From assembly GCF_905475345.1 (NCBI RefSeq), contig NC_066592.1, positions 558,001-622,000 of the forward strand: a stretch of DNA of 64,000 nt. The letters run 5' to 3'. Origin of the DNA: Vespula vulgaris. Taxonomy: Eukaryota > Arthropoda > Insecta > Hymenoptera > Vespidae. The position numbers and the translations under genes are program-made. Shown piece by piece: positions 61,740 through 64,000 of this stretch (position 1 is its first letter; each line of letters opens with the position of its first letter). Below the pieces are notes generated by a model, which ran no database searches, was not told the origin of the DNA, and saw only the letters and a list, made by a program, of their open reading frames with translations.

Positions 61740-64000
61740 CTTCTTCTCTTGTCTCTTTCTTTTTTCTTCTTACGAGCAAGAGAAAAAGGATGATAGCAAA
61801 CGCTTCTTCCACGTAAACGACCGCTGTCGCAAATCCTTGTTCGCGATACAAGCACGCGCACGTATACGAAAGCCCTTTGGTATTGCTTCATATCGGAGTA
61901 TAATACAATGGGGATTCGCGACACCCATTGTTCGCTTATGGTCAAAGTCTCTCCCTCTTTTTTCTTTCTCTCTCTCTCTCTTTTTTTTATATCTTTTTTT
62001 TGCTTCTCTCTTTTGCCGTAGCAAGAACTAGTTCTTTTCCCCGTCTCTCCGGGATTAAAAGAGCCGACAACACGAAGAAGAAAGGACAAAGGCTCGCCAT
62101 GCTATTGGTTCTTCTACGAATTCGCGAGATCGTGCTCGTCGTCTCCCAGCTAGGAAAATTACGATACACGCGGCGGGGAGAGGGATGGCGAGGGAAAAAG
62201 AGCTGTCCAACGAACGCAGAATATTTAAAGACTCTTCTCGCTATCGGGAAGATGAGGAAACCCGTTAGCGGGAAAGCCTATTGGAAATTTCTTTTCCATC
62301 CCCGGTACTTAACGAGTTTCTCATCGCGATCGATCGATCCTCCTCGGTCGACTTAACGAGCAACTTATATCTCCAAAAAAGACGATACAAGCGATACCAA
62401 TCTTTCCTTCGACGGAAATGCGATCCTATTTTCTATAGTCCTTTTAATCGAAACGTCCGACGTTTATTCGATTTTATCGATTCCGTATATATCTCGCGTA
62501 AAGCGGAAAAAAATGCACGTCGTTTCGGAAAAAGGGACGGAACGCGATCGTCGGAAGTTTCGCGGTCAGTGGAATGTCGTTCTTTCGGATTCCAGGAAAG
62601 ACGAAATGCACGAATCTCTCGACGGATTTTTACGAGAGATAGCATTGAATCGCGAGAATAGAAAGCGTTTTATGAGTCAACGAGTTTACACCGTGGATAT
62701 CGCGCATCATCTTTCGGCGAACTCGCGCGTTTAATAAACGGTGAATGTTCTCTCTTTGTATTCTCGTTCTTTCGCTTCCTCGATTAATTACTAAATTATT
62801 ACAACGATAGAAAATAGCAATTAAGGAGAGTTCGACGGCGATGCGTAACGAAGCGCGTCGCGATGGATACTTTTTCTAATATCTCCGATATCTCCGGAAG
62901 CTTCGGAGGTTTGTCAACAAAACGTTTCTCCTCTGGAAAGCACATGTTCGAAAAGAGGAAAGTTAGTCACCTGTCGAGTAACAAGAATCTGCTGGCGAGC
63001 CGGTCGAACGGACTGCGGTTTTCTCCGTAGTACGCGGTCGTTGGGTAACGCCTATCTCGAATCACCTTCGATATATACGAATGCGTGGCATAACTTGGAA
63101 ACATTGATCTTCGAAGCGATAAAATGTACCGAGCAGAAGGGCGTAACGCGCGGTCACGGGTAGCCCGAGAAATTTTTACGGCCGACTCTTCTTCCTGCAT
63201 CCAATTCGTCGTCCCGTGATTAAGAAAGCTTTTATTTTATTTACTTATCCATCGCGTCGATGATATCCAATACGTTATCGCAGAGATCGTAAAGAGGTGA
63301 CGCAATTAGTTACGTCTTTCTCTTTATCGCTTTTGTAAAGTTGTTATTCCGCGAAGGATCTATTTGACGCTCGTCGGAACGAATTTCGAAGAAAAAAGTA
63401 CACGCATCGACGTCTACTTTTCGTTGAATGATATGACGCTGCTTTTAATTAATACGGCTGCACGATGAGCGTACTCGCTGAGCAAACAGGTACATATATC
63501 ATCTCTCCCTTCCTCCCTCCCTCTCTCTTTCTCTACCTTCGAATCACGTCGAGCACTCCGGACTCTTCTTACTCGAAGAAATACCCAGGGGTTCGTTCGC
63601 TTTCGGTAGTTTTAAGAAGGAAAGATAAAAGGGATGAAAGGAAAAGGGTAACTTTTCGAGTATACGGAACGTGCTCTCAACTAATTTGCGAATTTACCAC
63701 TCGCTGGTTCTTTCGGAAAAGTAAACGTGGTAACAAGTTCGATGACGTAACGTAGAGGAGATATAGTTACGATCGTTTCTAATCCACCAAACCGCGATAC
63801 AGTACCAGCGGACAGCGTATTGCACGGGTCTAGGATTTTTTTCTCTTCTTCTTTTTTTATAGAATATCAACCCTCTACACCCTGTACGAAAATTTACATT
63901 CGATCGATCGAAAGGACGATAACTTCGGAGCAGCATTCTCTCCCTCTCTCTCTCTCTCTCTCGTACGCTTTTAAAAATTCCCGCTTTATATCCTCGCGCT
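61740..64000. other. Non-coding stretch
   Basis: No supported exon. An ATG at 63465 followed after 25 nt by CAAACAG|GTACAT could be a very short first coding exon (MSVLAEQT, phase 1), but nothing else supports it. (CT)n microsatellites occur near 61964 and 63945. Confidence 0.45.

Noticed and set aside
1..64000. tRNA, rRNA, CRISPR arrays, transposase or reverse-transcriptase genes
   Set aside because: None was recognised on reading both strands. A tRNA could be missed by eye; tRNAscan-SE and Infernal would decide.

Overview
The window looks like a gene-poor, intron-dominated piece of an arthropod nuclear genome, most probably an insect and perhaps a hymenopteran. The signs are a very CpG-rich but non-coding background (TCG, CGA and TTCGAA words everywhere), many (GA)n/(CT)n, (GAA)n and (GATA)n microsatellites, short candidate introns of about 100 nt beside very long ones, and low-complexity coding exons rich in Gln, His and Ser. 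No bacterial features, rRNA, CRISPR array or transposase/reverse-transcriptase ORF was found by eye. Nearly all ATG-to-stop ORFs are chance or microsatellite frames.

Two coding exons on the + strand are well supported. Exon A (ATG 16431, donor at 18237) encodes 602 residues: poly-His, poly-Gln, five Trp-centred ERKW-type repeats, a poly-Pro stretch and a Cys cluster. A 104-nt intron with an excellent acceptor leads to a possible last exon (18341-18463) followed by AATAAA at 18606, so A could be a complete local gene of 642 residues. Exon B (ATG 36907, donor at 37411) has 168 codons in one frame interrupted only by a TGA at 37267. The 47 codons after the TGA stay open, are His-rich and run exactly into a consensus donor. 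I recognise neither protein.

Both exons end in phase 0. A 51-nt candidate exon at 54074-54124 is also phase 0 at both ends and starts with GTGAGT directly after a polypyrimidine-CAG acceptor, the layout of a recursive-splicing exon. A second CAG|GTGAG site lies at 1030/1031. One coherent reading is a long + strand gene with alternative first exons (A, B, possibly others at CpG/GA-rich islands near 13.1, 27.7 and 50.2 kb) feeding shared downstream exons, the main body lying to the right of the window. The alternative is one compact gene (A) plus a separate long gene starting at B.

Layout: 1-12.9 kb non-coding with one ratchet-like site; 13-16.4 kb promoter/5' UTR candidates for A; 16.4-18.6 kb exon A and its local 3' end; 18.6-27.3 kb non-coding; 27.3-28.2 kb GA/GGN-rich island; 28.2-35.1 kb non-coding; 35.1-37.4 kb 5' leader and exon B; 37.4-49.6 kb non-coding; 49.7 kb weak 33-nt exon; 50.1-50.5 kb island with about 52 perfect GAA units; 54.1 kb microexon; 58.8-61.7 kb a weak two-exon candidate gene; the rest non-coding.
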